Source: Clostridium pasteurianum BC1 (lineage in GTDB: Bacteria > Bacillota > Clostridia > Clostridiales > Clostridiaceae). Taken from it: DNA of 64,000 nucleotides. Location of the stretch: the NCBI RefSeq assembly GCF_000389635.1, contig NC_021182.1, positions 1,054,001 to 1,118,000 on the forward strand, read 5' to 3'. The notes beneath the pieces were generated by a model, which worked only from the letters and a program-made list of their open reading frames with translations, searched no databases and was not told the origin of the DNA. Shown here one piece after another: positions 1 through 8,226 of the stretch (its first letter is position 1; every line of letters begins with the position of its first letter). Both the position numbers and the translations under genes were made by a program.

Positions 1-1
1 G

Positions 2-763
2 GATCTAGCTAGTGTAGAGGATTTGGAGCAAATGTCAGAAGCCGCTGCCAGTGTTTCCTTTTGTTACACACTATCTTCCTATATGTCCGCTGCTTTAGAA
101 AAACAATTTGGGGTTATAGATGTTAAAGCTCCTCAGCCCTATGGAATTCTTGCCACAGATGCATGGATAAGAGAACTGGGAAGGGTTACTCATAGAGAGG
201 AAAAAGCGGAAGCCTATATAGAGAAAGAACATAAGAGGATAGAAAAAAGATTACAGGAACTTAGAAAACTCCTTAAGGGTAAAGTAGGATATGTAGCCAC
301 AGGATCTTCTTATGCCCATGGGATTATTGCAGTGCTTAGAGATCTTCGAGTGGAGATAGATGGATCCCTTACCTTTCACCATGAACCAATATTTGATGGT
401 GAAGATGCTGATAAAAAGGATTCTCTAAAATTTTTAGTGGAAAACTATGGAGATGTCTCACAGTTTAGTGTAAGTAATGGTCAACAATATCAATTTTATG
501 GACTGCTTAAAAATATAAATCCTGATTTTATCATCATAAGACATAATGGACTTGCTCCACTAGCTTCGCGAATGGGCATTCCAGCAGCACCTCTTGGAGA
601 TGGCCATCATGCTGTAGGCTATCAGGGAATTATAAATTTAGGAGAAACTATTCTTGAGATACTGGCACGTAAGAAATTTCATAAGGATCTATCTGAAAAT
701 GTAGAATTGCCCTATACAGATTGGTGGCTCAGTCAGAAAGATCCCTATGTGCTTTCAAAGTAA
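2..763 (+). CDS. Nitrogenase component 1-like protein, alpha-type, C-terminal part
   Basis: The reading frame is open from the left edge, so only the last 253 residues are visible and the true start lies outside; the TTG at 23 is internal. The visible part resembles the C-terminal half of the NifD/NifE/AnfD superfamily. A segment GDGHHAVGYQG near the end falls where NifD has its cofactor-binding histidine and the following glycine-rich turn, and the chain ends in a short WWLSQKDP tail. The region that would hold the P-cluster cysteines is missing. Two beta-like component 1 genes follow on the same strand, so the three products probably form one complex. Whether this is a true nitrogenase, a cofactor scaffold or a nitrogenase-like reductase cannot be decided here. 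No ordinary nifDK or nifEN pair is visible in the window. Confidence 0.75.
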   Translation, partial: DLASVEDLEQMSEAAASVSFCYTLSSYMSAALEKQFGVIDVKAPQPYGILATDAWIRELGRVTHREEKAEAYIEKEHKRIEKRLQELRKLLKGKVGYVATGSSYAHGIIAVLRDLRVEIDGSLTFHHEPIFDGEDADKKDSLKFLVENYGDVSQFSVSNGQQYQFYGLLKNINPDFIIIRHNGLAPLASRMGIPAAPLGDGHHAVGYQGIINLGETILEILARKKFHKDLSENVELPYTDWWLSQKDPYVLSK

Positions 764-801
764 AATATATGAAATTAGTTTATTTAATACAGCAGCATGT
801 C

Positions 802-864
802 TATTAGATAATTCATCTAAACTTAGTGTAAGTACAAACTTTCATTGAGTAAGATTTATTTAAC
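802..864 (+). repeat. Remnant of structured repeat family R (second hairpin module)
   Basis: This stretch matches the 3' module of the complete copies at 20747 and 22737: ATTCATCTAAACTTAG, a weak hairpin, then GAGTAAGATT. The first hairpin module is absent. It lies in the leader of the next nitrogenase-like gene. Confidence 0.5.
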
Positions 865-882
865 ATAAAAGGAGTTAACAGA

Positions 883-2271
883 ATGTCTATTTCAGGAACA
901 AAAGATACAGATAAAGATTTTGGAGAATGTGAAAAATTAAAGAAGACAAATTCTATTGAACAGGTTAGGTATGGTTGTGCCTTGGGAGCTATACACAGTG
1001 CTTTCGCCATTCCAAGAGTAATACCAATTACTCATTGCGGTCCGGGCTGTGCGCAGAAGCAGGTTACTAGCATATCCTTTAACAACGGTTTCCAAGGAGG
1101 TGGCTATGGAGGCGGTGCTGTTATTCCAAGTACTAACATAAATGAAAAAGAAGTGGTATTTGGGGGAGAAAACAGATTAAGAGAATTAATTGAAGCTACC
1201 TTTAAAATCTTAAAGGCAGATTTATTTGTGGTGATGACAGGATGTATCCCAGACACAGTGGGGGATGATGTAAGAGCTGTGGTAGGTGAATTTCAAAAAA
1301 AAGGACTTCCTATTGTATATGCAGAGACGGGAGGTTTTAAAGGTAATAATTTCACTGGTCATGAACTTGTTACCAGGGCCATTATTGATCAGTATGTAGG
1401 TGACTATGATGGACCTAAAGAAAAGGGTGTTGTAAATGTATGGTCACTGCTTCCTTATCATAATACTTTTTGGAAGGGTGATCTTACAGAAATAAAGAGA
1501 ATTTTAGAGGGTGTAGGATTAAAGGTCAATATTTTGTTCGGAAATAAAAGTGATGGTGTCTCAGAGTGGAAAAATATAAAAAAAGCACAGTTTAATCTGG
1601 TTTTATCTCCTTGGCTGGGGCTTCAGACTGCAGAACACTTAAAAGAAAAGTATGGGCAGCCCTATCTGCATATTCCTGTAATCCCCATAGGAGCTAAGGA
1701 AACCAGCAGTTTCCTTAGAAAAGTAGTGGATTTTGCAGGGATTGATAAAGAGAGAGCAGAAAGGTTTATTGAACAGGAGAGAAAGGAATATTATAACTAT
1801 CTAGAAGGATTTTCTGATTTTTATGCAGAGTATTTTTGGGGACTTCCAGCAAAATTTGCAGTTATAGGGGATAGCGCTTATAACTTGGCAATAACAAAAT
1901 TTTTAGTCAATCAGCTGGGGGTAATACCTGCAAGACAGATCATTACAGATAATCCGCCTGAAAAATACAGAAAGCTCATTGTGGAAGAATATAGAAATAT
2001 AGCAGAAGATGTGTCTACAGAGGTGGAGTTTGAAGAGGACAGCTATATTATTCATGAAAAAATAAGAAAAACAGATTTTGGAAATAAGCCGCCTATTATT
2101 TTTGGTACTACCTGGGAGAGAGACTTGGCAAAGGAGCTAAAAGGACATATAGTGGAAATAGGTTTTCCAGCTTCTTATGAGGTGGTTATATCAAAGTCCT
2201 ATGTAGGCTATAGAGGAGCACTTACTCTTCTTGAAAAAATTTATACCACTACAGTAAGTGCCAGTGCTTAG
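883..2271 (+). CDS. Nitrogenase component 1-like protein, beta-type, three conserved cysteines
   Basis: A 462-residue protein of the NifK/NifN/AnfK superfamily, starting behind a strong AAAGGAG site. The three positions that carry P-cluster cysteines in NifK are all cysteine: C32 (YGCALGA), C56 in HCGPGC (with an extra C52), and C121 (MTGCIPDTVGDD). This suggests that it can hold a P-cluster-like or [4Fe-4S] cluster with the alpha-type partner encoded just upstream. A strong terminator follows at 2294, separating it from a paralogous gene. The family assignment is firm. The substrate is unknown: dinitrogen, a cofactor precursor or another small molecule are all possible. Confidence 0.8.
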   Translation: MSISGTKDTDKDFGECEKLKKTNSIEQVRYGCALGAIHSAFAIPRVIPITHCGPGCAQKQVTSISFNNGFQGGGYGGGAVIPSTNINEKEVVFGGENRLRELIEATFKILKADLFVVMTGCIPDTVGDDVRAVVGEFQKKGLPIVYAETGGFKGNNFTGHELVTRAIIDQYVGDYDGPKEKGVVNVWSLLPYHNTFWKGDLTEIKRILEGVGLKVNILFGNKSDGVSEWKNIKKAQFNLVLSPWLGLQTAEHLKEKYGQPYLHIPVIPIGAKETSSFLRKVVDFAGIDKERAERFIEQERKEYYNYLEGFSDFYAEYFWGLPAKFAVIGDSAYNLAITKFLVNQLGVIPARQIITDNPPEKYRKLIVEEYRNIAEDVSTEVEFEEDSYIIHEKIRKTDFGNKPPIIFGTTWERDLAKELKGHIVEIGFPASYEVVISKSYVGYRGALTLLEKIYTTTVSASA

Positions 2272-2293
2272 GATTGTTTTAGTTGACTGGTAA

Positions 2294-2340
2294 GCCAGAG
2301 ACTTTAAATAAATATTTATTTAAAGTCTCTGGCCTTTTTA
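2294..2340 (+). terminator. Rho-independent terminator between the two beta-like genes
   Basis: GCCAGAGACTTTAAATAA pairs with the inverted copy ending TTTAAAGTCTCTGGC, a stem of about 18 bp, followed by TTTTTA. It would end or attenuate transcription from the upstream pair. Confidence 0.9.
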
Positions 2341-2418
2341 TTGAAAATATCACTTAAATTAGCTGCTAAATTAATTATAAATTTATTTATTAATATAAAA
2401 TTTCAAGGGGGAAAATAA

Positions 2419-3753
2419 ATGGCAGAGATAATTGAACAACCAAGATATGTATGCGCTATAGGAGCACAGCAAACTGTTTTAGCTATAAATAAGGCAATAC
2501 CAATCCTTAATTCTGGACCAGGCGGCAGTGAAAAAGTCTTTAGTGGTGTAAGTCTTGATGCTGGTGATGCTGGATATCAGGGAACTGGTTATGCTGGAGG
2601 TACTGCTGTTTCCTGCACAAACAGTTCAGAAAAAGAAGTAGTATTTGGAGAGGAAGATAGATTAAGAGAAGTAATAGATGGAACCCTTAAGATTTTGAAA
2701 GGAGATTTGTTTGTAGTAATGACTGGGTGCACTTCTGATATTATAGGAGATGATGTGGGTCAGGTAGTTTCCAAATACCAAAAAGAGGGTGTACCAATAG
2801 TATATGCAGAAACTGGTGGCTTTAAAGGAACTAATTATGTGGGACATGAATTGGTAATTGAAGCTATTATAAATCAATTTATAGGAGATGTTCAGCCAAA
2901 GGTTAAAAAGAGTTTGGTTAATGTTTGGTCTTCAGTTCCTTATCAGGATCCATTTTGGGCTGGGAATCTGGCAGAGATTAAGCGTCTGTTAGAGGGAATA
3001 GGACTAAAAGTAAATATACTATTTGGTCCAAAATCCAAGGGGGTAGAGGAATGGAAAACTATTCCCAATGCTGAGTTTAACATTGTATTATCTCCATGGG
3101 TAGGACTGAAAACAGCAAAACTATTAAAAAACAAATATGGAACACCCTATTTATATCATCCAATACTTCCTATAGGTGCTAAACAAACCACAGAGTTTTT
3201 GAGAGAAGTAGTTGGATTTGGAAATCTGGATAAAAATAAGGCGGAAGATTTTATAAGAGAAGAAGAAAAAAATTATTACTATTACTTGGGGAGATCAGCT
3301 GACTTTTTTTTAGAATTTCGTTATGGTTTATTTCATAGGTTCTTTACTATCACTGATTCCTTTTATGCTCTTGGTATAAATAAATTCTTAATAAAGGAGC
3401 TTGGGCTTGTACCAGGTCAGCAGTATATTACTGAGGATACTCCAAAGGAACATCAGGAATCTATAAGAAATGAATTTGAAAACTCTTCAAAGGCCGTTTC
3501 GGCAGAGGTTATATTTGAAACTGATGGTGGAAAAATCCATGAGGGCATAAGAAATTATGATCATAAAAACCATAAACCACTAATTATAGGTAGCTTTTGG
3601 GATAAGGATATAGTTTCTGAATTGAAGGGATATGAATTGGATATTTCAATTCCAATACTAAACAGTCTTATATTGGATAAGAATTATGTTGGTTACAGTG
3701 GTGCATTAACTCTCACTGAAGATATATATAATAGTATTCTACATGTTTATTAA
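2419..3753 (+). CDS. Second nitrogenase component 1-like beta-type protein, one cluster cysteine lost
   Basis: A 444-residue paralogue of the preceding protein, colinear through most of its length, behind AAGGGGG. It keeps two of the three cluster cysteines, C12 (YVCAIGA) and C104 (MTGCTSDIIGDD). The middle one is replaced: NSGPGGSEK has Gly36 where the sister protein has the second cysteine of HCGPGC. It therefore probably binds a different or incomplete metal cluster, or serves as a structural or scaffold partner. Its own leader and the upstream terminator suggest expression at a level different from its neighbour. The family call is secure; the role is unknown. Confidence 0.78.
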   Translation: MAEIIEQPRYVCAIGAQQTVLAINKAIPILNSGPGGSEKVFSGVSLDAGDAGYQGTGYAGGTAVSCTNSSEKEVVFGEEDRLREVIDGTLKILKGDLFVVMTGCTSDIIGDDVGQVVSKYQKEGVPIVYAETGGFKGTNYVGHELVIEAIINQFIGDVQPKVKKSLVNVWSSVPYQDPFWAGNLAEIKRLLEGIGLKVNILFGPKSKGVEEWKTIPNAEFNIVLSPWVGLKTAKLLKNKYGTPYLYHPILPIGAKQTTEFLREVVGFGNLDKNKAEDFIREEEKNYYYYLGRSADFFLEFRYGLFHRFFTITDSFYALGINKFLIKELGLVPGQQYITEDTPKEHQESIRNEFENSSKAVSAEVIFETDGGKIHEGIRNYDHKNHKPLIIGSFWDKDIVSELKGYELDISIPILNSLILDKNYVGYSGALTLTEDIYNSILHVY

Positions 3754-3904
3754 GTCTAATTTTCCGGGTGATTCGACAAAGTATTGATTATTATCAATAT
3801 GTGATTAGAAAATTTTCACAGGTAAATTTTGCATTATTACTGCCTATGAGAATTACTTGGAGAATATAGTGCTATATGATTTTTTTAATCATGGGAGGAT
3901 TAAT

Positions 3905-4018
3905 ATGAAAATAAATTTAGAAATATCTGAAGTGGCAATCAGGGAAAAATTTAGAGATATTTTAAATAAAAATAAGAGAAAAGCTTATTTGAAAGTTTTC
4001 CTCTTATTTTATGTTTAA
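3905..4018 (+). CDS. Possible 37-residue protein
   Basis: A short frame with a good GGGAGGA site 6 bases before the ATG. The peptide is basic and amphipathic (starts MKINLEISEV, ends YLKVFLLFYV). Its last codons run through an inverted repeat, AATAAGAG...CTCTTATT, that looks like a terminator. This could mean a leader-type peptide, a truncated gene or a chance frame. No family is recognised. Confidence 0.3.
   Translation: MKINLEISEVAIREKFRDILNKNKRKAYLKVFLLFYV
3978..4018. terminator. Bidirectional terminator-like hairpin
   Basis: AATAAGAG and CTCTTATT arms with AT-rich flanks, lying between the nitrogenase-like genes and the opposing molbindin gene. It can serve both strands. Confidence 0.5.
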
Positions 4019-4066
4019 CAGAACATTTCATTGTGACAATAAAAATATATTTTATATAGGAAAATA

Positions 4067-4273
4067 CTAAGCTAAAAGTAAAACTGATGTTGATTTAACA
4101 AGAGCAGTTACTTCTGAGCCTTCTTTGATACCAAGATCTTCAATGGATTCAAGAGATACTATTGAAGTAATATGATTTCCCCCACCGATGTCTACAACCA
4201 CTTCAGCAGTTATAACACCTTTTTTTACATTTGTAACTTTTCCCTTTAATTGGTTTCTTGCACTAATAGACAT
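4067..4273 (-). CDS. mop: Molbindin (Mop/TOBE-domain molybdate-binding protein)
   Basis: A 68-residue single TOBE/Mop domain protein, the usual size for clostridial molbindins. It opens MSISARNQLKGKV and contains the typical GGGNHITSIVS and LGIKEGSEVTALVKSTSVLL segments. Molbindins are cytoplasmic oligomers that store molybdate or tungstate for molybdoenzymes. The start follows a GGGAGG site read from the minus strand. The gene is convergent with the nitrogenase-like cluster, which fits a metal supply role but does not prove a shared function. The upstream 350 bases are AT-rich, with GTACCTTTATATG-like sequence that may be the promoter or operator. Confidence 0.9.
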   Translation of the reverse strand: MSISARNQLKGKVTNVKKGVITAEVVVDIGGGNHITSIVSLESIEDLGIKEGSEVTALVKSTSVLLLA

Positions 4274-4626
4274 AATTGTTTCCTCCCATTTTCTCTTTAT
4301 TTTTTATTATATATATATATATTTTCTTCCCTTTGTCTATAATTATACATAAATTTTATGAAAAATAAAATTTTGGGCAATGTACCTTTATATGTATAAT
4401 CGTCTTGTTATGTACTTGTATATAATATATGGGATTAAATTTTAATTACCATATGATACGAAATCAATCATACAGGGATTATAATTAAATTTTTTGTTGA
4501 TTTTTGTATGGTTTTATTTTTAAAAATAATTATTAACAAATTATTAATTTTAATTTATTGTAAATTAAATATATTCTGATAATTATTTTATATTAAACAT
4601 ATTGACAAAATTTTGTTGAAAATACG

Positions 4627-4655
4627 TTGACAGAGGCCAATGAAAATGTTATCAT
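4627..4655 (+). promoter_or_regulatory. SigA-type promoter of the sucrose operon
   Basis: TTGACA at 4627, a 17-base spacer and TATCAT at 4650. The RNA antiterminator begins about 20 bases further on, as expected for a BglG/SacT-type leader. Confidence 0.65.
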
Positions 4656-4675
4656 AAATTCATGAAATGAATAAA

Positions 4676-4705
4676 GGGATTGTAACTGTTAGGCAGGCAA
4701 AACCC
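4676..4705 (+). promoter_or_regulatory. RNA antiterminator (RAT) site 1
   Basis: GGGATTGTAACTG, a short loop and GGCAGGCAAAACCC match the conserved target of BglG/LicT/SacY proteins. Its 3' end overlaps the left arm of the following terminator, which is the classical mutually exclusive arrangement. Confidence 0.9.
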
Positions 4706-4747
4706 AAGTTAAGATAAATTTTATATTTATTTTGATTTGGGTGTTTT
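4701..4747 (+). terminator. Conditional terminator controlled by RAT 1
   Basis: AACCCAA pairs with TTGGGT across an AT-rich loop and is followed by GTTTTATT. Binding of the downstream antiterminator to RAT 1 would prevent this stem from forming, giving autoregulation. Confidence 0.8.
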
Positions 4748-4825
4748 ATTATGTGAACAATAAATTTGCTAGTTATATTATTATATTGAAGATGCCTGTG
4801 ATTGGGTTATAGAGTAATAGCATTT

Positions 4826-5062
4826 TTATCCGATGACTACCCGTTCTAATACTCTCCTCGCACTCAGTGAAAGTGATTCACACAAAATCAAAGATTTTGG
4901 TTCTCTACTTGCACTCTGTGAAAGCGATTCACAGAAAATCGAAGATTTTTGTTCTCTGCTTTTCTTCAAAGTGGGAGTAAAAAACGGCTACGTCCCTGGA
5001 TAACGATTTCTAAGCATCAGATGAATAGAAACTCCACCTGATGCCAAGAACTCTGTTTATAG
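4826..5062 (+). repeat. Structured repeat family R, copy 1
   Basis: Module A runs from TTATCC GATGACTA to ACGTCCCT GGATAA (5004), with inner pairing such as CCGTT/AACGG and the repeated CACTCTGTGAAAGCGATT-type insert. Module B is a hairpin (GCATCAG/CTGATGC) ending AAGAACTCTG. It lies between the conditional terminator and the start codon of the antiterminator gene, so it forms part of that mRNA leader. Confidence 0.75.
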
Positions 5063-5085
5063 CACATAACATTGGGGTGATTACT

Positions 5086-5946
5086 GTGATAATTAAAAAA
5101 GTATTAAATAACAATGTAGTTACAACTTTAGATGAAAATACAAAGCTTGAAAAAGTAGTTATGGGTAGAGGAATTGCCTTTCAAAAAAAGATAGGGGACA
5201 TGCTGGATAGTTCAAAAATTGAAAAGGTTTTTATTTTGGAAAACACAATTGAAAATGAAAAGTTTCAAAAATTAGTAAATGAAATTCCTATGGAGTATGT
5301 AAAATTATCTGAAGCTATAATAAGTTACGGTAAAGAAAAATTAAATACAGAGTTCGATGATCATATTTATATAGCACTTACAGATCACATAGCATTTGCA
5401 ATTAAAAGATTTAAAGAAGGGATTAGTCTTAAAAATCATTTACTCTGGGAAATTCAGAGGATTCATAAAAATGAATATGAAGTTGGTTTATGGTCACTAA
5501 AACTTATTGAAAAAGAATTGGACATTAAAATGAATGTAGATGAAGCTGGTTATATTGCTTTGCACTTAATTGACGCTTCACTAAATGAGAGTATGAACAA
5601 TACTATGAACATAACTACAATTGTTCAGGAAATATTGAATATAATAAAATATTTTTTCACAATAGAATTTAATGAGGATGATATATCCTATGACAGACTG
5701 ATAACACACCTGAAGTATTTTGCTCAGAGGGTGGTTTCAAATAAAACTTTGTCTCAAGATCATGACGAATTTTTAGAAATGGTAAAGATAAATTATAAAC
5801 AGCCCTGTAACTGTGCTTTAAAAGTAAAGAAATTTATTGAAAAAAATTATCATTATAAAATAAATGATGGAGAAATAGTTTATCTTACTCTGCACATACA
5901 GAGAGTTATTTCCAGTGTGGAGAATCATGAAAAAAATAAAACTTAA
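5086..5946 (+). CDS. BglG/LicT/SacT-family transcriptional antiterminator
   Basis: A 286-residue protein with an N-terminal co-antiterminator RNA-binding domain (about residues 1-55, with the hallmark VVMGRGIAFQKK) and two PRD domains with histidines for PTS phosphorylation (around TDHIAFAIKR, GYIALHLIDA and VYLTLHIQR). I choose the GTG at 5086 because GGGGTG precedes it and LicT-type proteins start with the sequence that follows; an ATG at 5041 would lie inside repeat R copy 1. It binds the two RAT sites at 4676 and 5952, so it controls its own gene and the PTS-hydrolase genes in response to sugar through PTS phosphorylation. The family call is secure; the sucrose inducer is inferred from the neighbours. 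Confidence 0.92.
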   Translation: MIIKKVLNNNVVTTLDENTKLEKVVMGRGIAFQKKIGDMLDSSKIEKVFILENTIENEKFQKLVNEIPMEYVKLSEAIISYGKEKLNTEFDDHIYIALTDHIAFAIKRFKEGISLKNHLLWEIQRIHKNEYEVGLWSLKLIEKELDIKMNVDEAGYIALHLIDASLNESMNNTMNITTIVQEILNIIKYFFTIEFNEDDISYDRLITHLKYFAQRVVSNKTLSQDHDEFLEMVKINYKQPCNCALKVKKFIEKNYHYKINDGEIVYLTLHIQRVISSVENHEKNKT

Positions 5947-5951
5947 TATCC

Positions 5952-5982
5952 GGGATTGTTACTGGTTATGCAGGCAAAACCT
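5952..5982 (+). promoter_or_regulatory. RNA antiterminator (RAT) site 2
   Basis: GGGATTGTTACTGG followed by GCAGGCAAAACC is a near-perfect RAT. It begins five bases after the antiterminator gene and controls entry into the PTS gene. Confidence 0.92.
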
Positions 5983-6030
5983 AAGTTGAAGGATATACAG
6001 TAGGTATATTTCATCAATTTAGGTTTTTTT
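5978..6030 (+). terminator. Conditional terminator controlled by RAT 2
   Basis: AACCTAA pairs with TTAGGTT and a run of seven T follows. The left arm overlaps the RAT, giving the antitermination switch for the sugar transport genes. Confidence 0.85.
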
Positions 6031-6218
6031 ATTTTGTATTAGCAATTGCTAATTTATATAAATTTAGAATATTGGTTATGTCAGGAAATTTAACAAGCAT
6101 AAAGTTAAATTTATACAAGGTTGATGAGTAAAGCCTATGAAAAAGTTACTGCTATTTTTTTAGTAAAAACAATAATATCTGACATAGAAAAAATTAAATT
6201 ATTGAGGAGGGTTAAATA

Positions 6219-8132
6219 ATGGATTATAGCAAAATAGCTAAAGAGATTTTAAAGTATTTAGGTGGTGAAAGTAACGTATTAAGTGCAGCACATTGTGCAA
6301 CAAGGCTGAGAGTTGTTTTAAAAAATGACAAAAGGGCAGATGTAAAAAAAATTGAAAAAATTGATGTAGTTAAAGGGGTATTTAACAGTTCAGGTCAGCT
6401 GCAGATTATAATTGGACAGGGAACAGTAAATAAGGTTTATGATGCATTTATAGAAGGAACCTCTATTCAACAGGCCAGTTTAAGTGATGCTAAAAAAGCC
6501 GCAATGAAAAACATGAATATCTTCGCAAAATTTGCAAGAATGTTATCAAACATATTTATTCCTATTATACCTGCCATAGTTGCCAGTGGTCTTTTGATGG
6601 GACTATTGGGTATGTTTCAGACCTTTCACTGGGTAAATGACAAAAGTGGAATATATATATTGCTAAATATGTTTTCAAATGCAGCTTTTGTATTTTTGCC
6701 TGTTTTAATTGCCTTCAGTGCTGCTAGGGAATTTGGCACTAATCCATTTCTTGCAGCAGCACTAGGCGGGATAATGATACATCCGGATCTTCAAAATGCC
6801 TGGACAGTTGGAGAGGGAATTAAAACCACTATTTCTGTGTTTGGACTTCACGTGGGCATGGTAGGTTATCAGGGAACTGTTCTTCCAATATTAATTGCTG
6901 TCTGGATAATGAGTCATATAGAAAAAAATTTAAGAAAAATTATTCCAGATGTACTAGATATTTTGCTTACCCCTTTCTTAACATTGATGATTAGTGCATT
7001 TTTTTCACTATTAGTAATAGGACCAGCAGGAAGATTGCTTGGAGATGGAATTTCCTTTGGCCTTCAGGGTTTGTATAATACAGCAGGTGTATTTGCCGGA
7101 ATATTATTTGGCGGTTGTTATTCATTAATTGTTATTACCGGGATACATCACAGTTTTCATGCTATAGAAGCAGGATTACTTGCAAATCCACAGATTCATA
7201 AAAATTTTCTACTGCCAATTTGGTCAATGGCCAATGTAGCTCAAGGTGGAGCTGCTCTTGCTGTTTACTTTAAGACAAAAAATAAGAAGATAAAAGCAAT
7301 TGCTTCTCCTGCCTCTTTATCAGCCTTGCTTGGAATAACTGAACCAGCAATCTTTGGAGTTAATTTAAGGTTTGTGAGACCTTTTATAGCAGCGGCTATA
7401 GGAGGTGCCATAGGAGGAGGTTATATTGTATTAACTAAAGTTGCAATGACTGGTATTGGTGTAACAGGTATACCAGGAACCGCAATTGTACAGCAGGGTT
7501 CTATAATTCACTATTTAATAGGTTTGGTTTTAGCTTTTGGAGGTGCATTTATCATTACATTTATTATTGGTATAAAAGAAGAAGCTGAGGATATAGAAGA
7601 AGTTGAAGATATTGAAAGTGATGAACAGGTTGAAGAATTAGATGATACAGAAATTCATGAAACAGATGCAAATATTCTTTCTAATTTAGCATCACCAAGC
7701 AATGGAAAAGCAATGTCACTTAAAAATGTGCCAGATAAAACTTTTTCTGAAGAACTATTGGGAAAAGGTATAGCAGTGGATCCGGAAGATGGGGTGGTAG
7801 TTTCACCGGTTGATGGAAATGTAACACTTGTGTTTGATACAAAACATGCTATTGCCATCAAAACAAGTGATGGAATTGAAGTGCTTATTCATATAGGTAT
7901 TGATACTGTGAAAATGAACGGGGAAGGTTTTAATACATTTGTTAAAACTGGTGATGCTATTAAGAAAGGACAGAAATTAGTTGAATTTGATCTGAACTTA
8001 GTAAAAAAGGAAGCTGAATCTCCAATAATTATGGTTATTGTTACAAATTCAGATTCAATGAAGTTTGTTAAATCATTAAAATATGGTAAAGTAAAACAAG
8101 GTGATGAATTAGTGCGAATTGGATTAGATTAG
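6219..8132 (+). CDS. scrA: PTS EIIBCA, sucrose/beta-glucoside family
   Basis: A 637-residue fused permease of the phosphotransferase system. The EIIB domain is at residues 1-90 with phosphocysteine C26 in HCATRLR. The EIIC membrane domain spans about 100-450 with many hydrophobic helices. An acidic linker is at about 450-500. The C-terminal crr-like EIIA domain has its phosphohistidine near residue 558 in VLIHIGIDT. It starts behind GAGGAGGG. It transports and phosphorylates a disaccharide. Sucrose is inferred because a sucrose-6-phosphate hydrolase follows and beta-glucosidase genes are absent. Expression depends on antitermination at RAT 2. Confidence 0.93.
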   Translation: MDYSKIAKEILKYLGGESNVLSAAHCATRLRVVLKNDKRADVKKIEKIDVVKGVFNSSGQLQIIIGQGTVNKVYDAFIEGTSIQQASLSDAKKAAMKNMNIFAKFARMLSNIFIPIIPAIVASGLLMGLLGMFQTFHWVNDKSGIYILLNMFSNAAFVFLPVLIAFSAAREFGTNPFLAAALGGIMIHPDLQNAWTVGEGIKTTISVFGLHVGMVGYQGTVLPILIAVWIMSHIEKNLRKIIPDVLDILLTPFLTLMISAFFSLLVIGPAGRLLGDGISFGLQGLYNTAGVFAGILFGGCYSLIVITGIHHSFHAIEAGLLANPQIHKNFLLPIWSMANVAQGGAALAVYFKTKNKKIKAIASPASLSALLGITEPAIFGVNLRFVRPFIAAAIGGAIGGGYIVLTKVAMTGIGVTGIPGTAIVQQGSIIHYLIGLVLAFGGAFIITFIIGIKEEAEDIEEVEDIESDEQVEELDDTEIHETDANILSNLASPSNGKAMSLKNVPDKTFSEELLGKGIAVDPEDGVVVSPVDGNVTLVFDTKHAIAIKTSDGIEVLIHIGIDTVKMNGEGFNTFVKTGDAIKKGQKLVEFDLNLVKKEAESPIIMVIVTNSDSMKFVKSLKYGKVKQGDELVRIGLD

Positions 8133-8136
8133 ACTA

Positions 8137-8166
8137 GAAAAAAGAGGATACAATCCTCTTTTTTAA
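8137..8166 (+). terminator. Hairpin terminator or attenuator between the PTS and hydrolase genes
   Basis: AAAAAAGAGGAT pairs with ATCCTCTTTTTT around a three- to four-base loop. It could reduce readthrough into, or stabilise the mRNA before, the hydrolase gene. Confidence 0.65.
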
Positions 8167-8226
8167 TATTGAATAGGCATAACAGTTAAATGAACTAAAA
8201 ATAATTAAATTTTGATGGTGATAATA

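Noticed and set aside
3770-3900. Riboswitch-like leader before the small frame at 3905
   Set aside because: ACAGG/TGCCT-type pairing is visible, but it matches no riboswitch core I know and the downstream gene is doubtful.
5041-5085. Longer N-terminus for the antiterminator from ATG 5041
   Set aside because: These codons belong to repeat R, lack a ribosome site and have no counterpart in LicT/SacY proteins.
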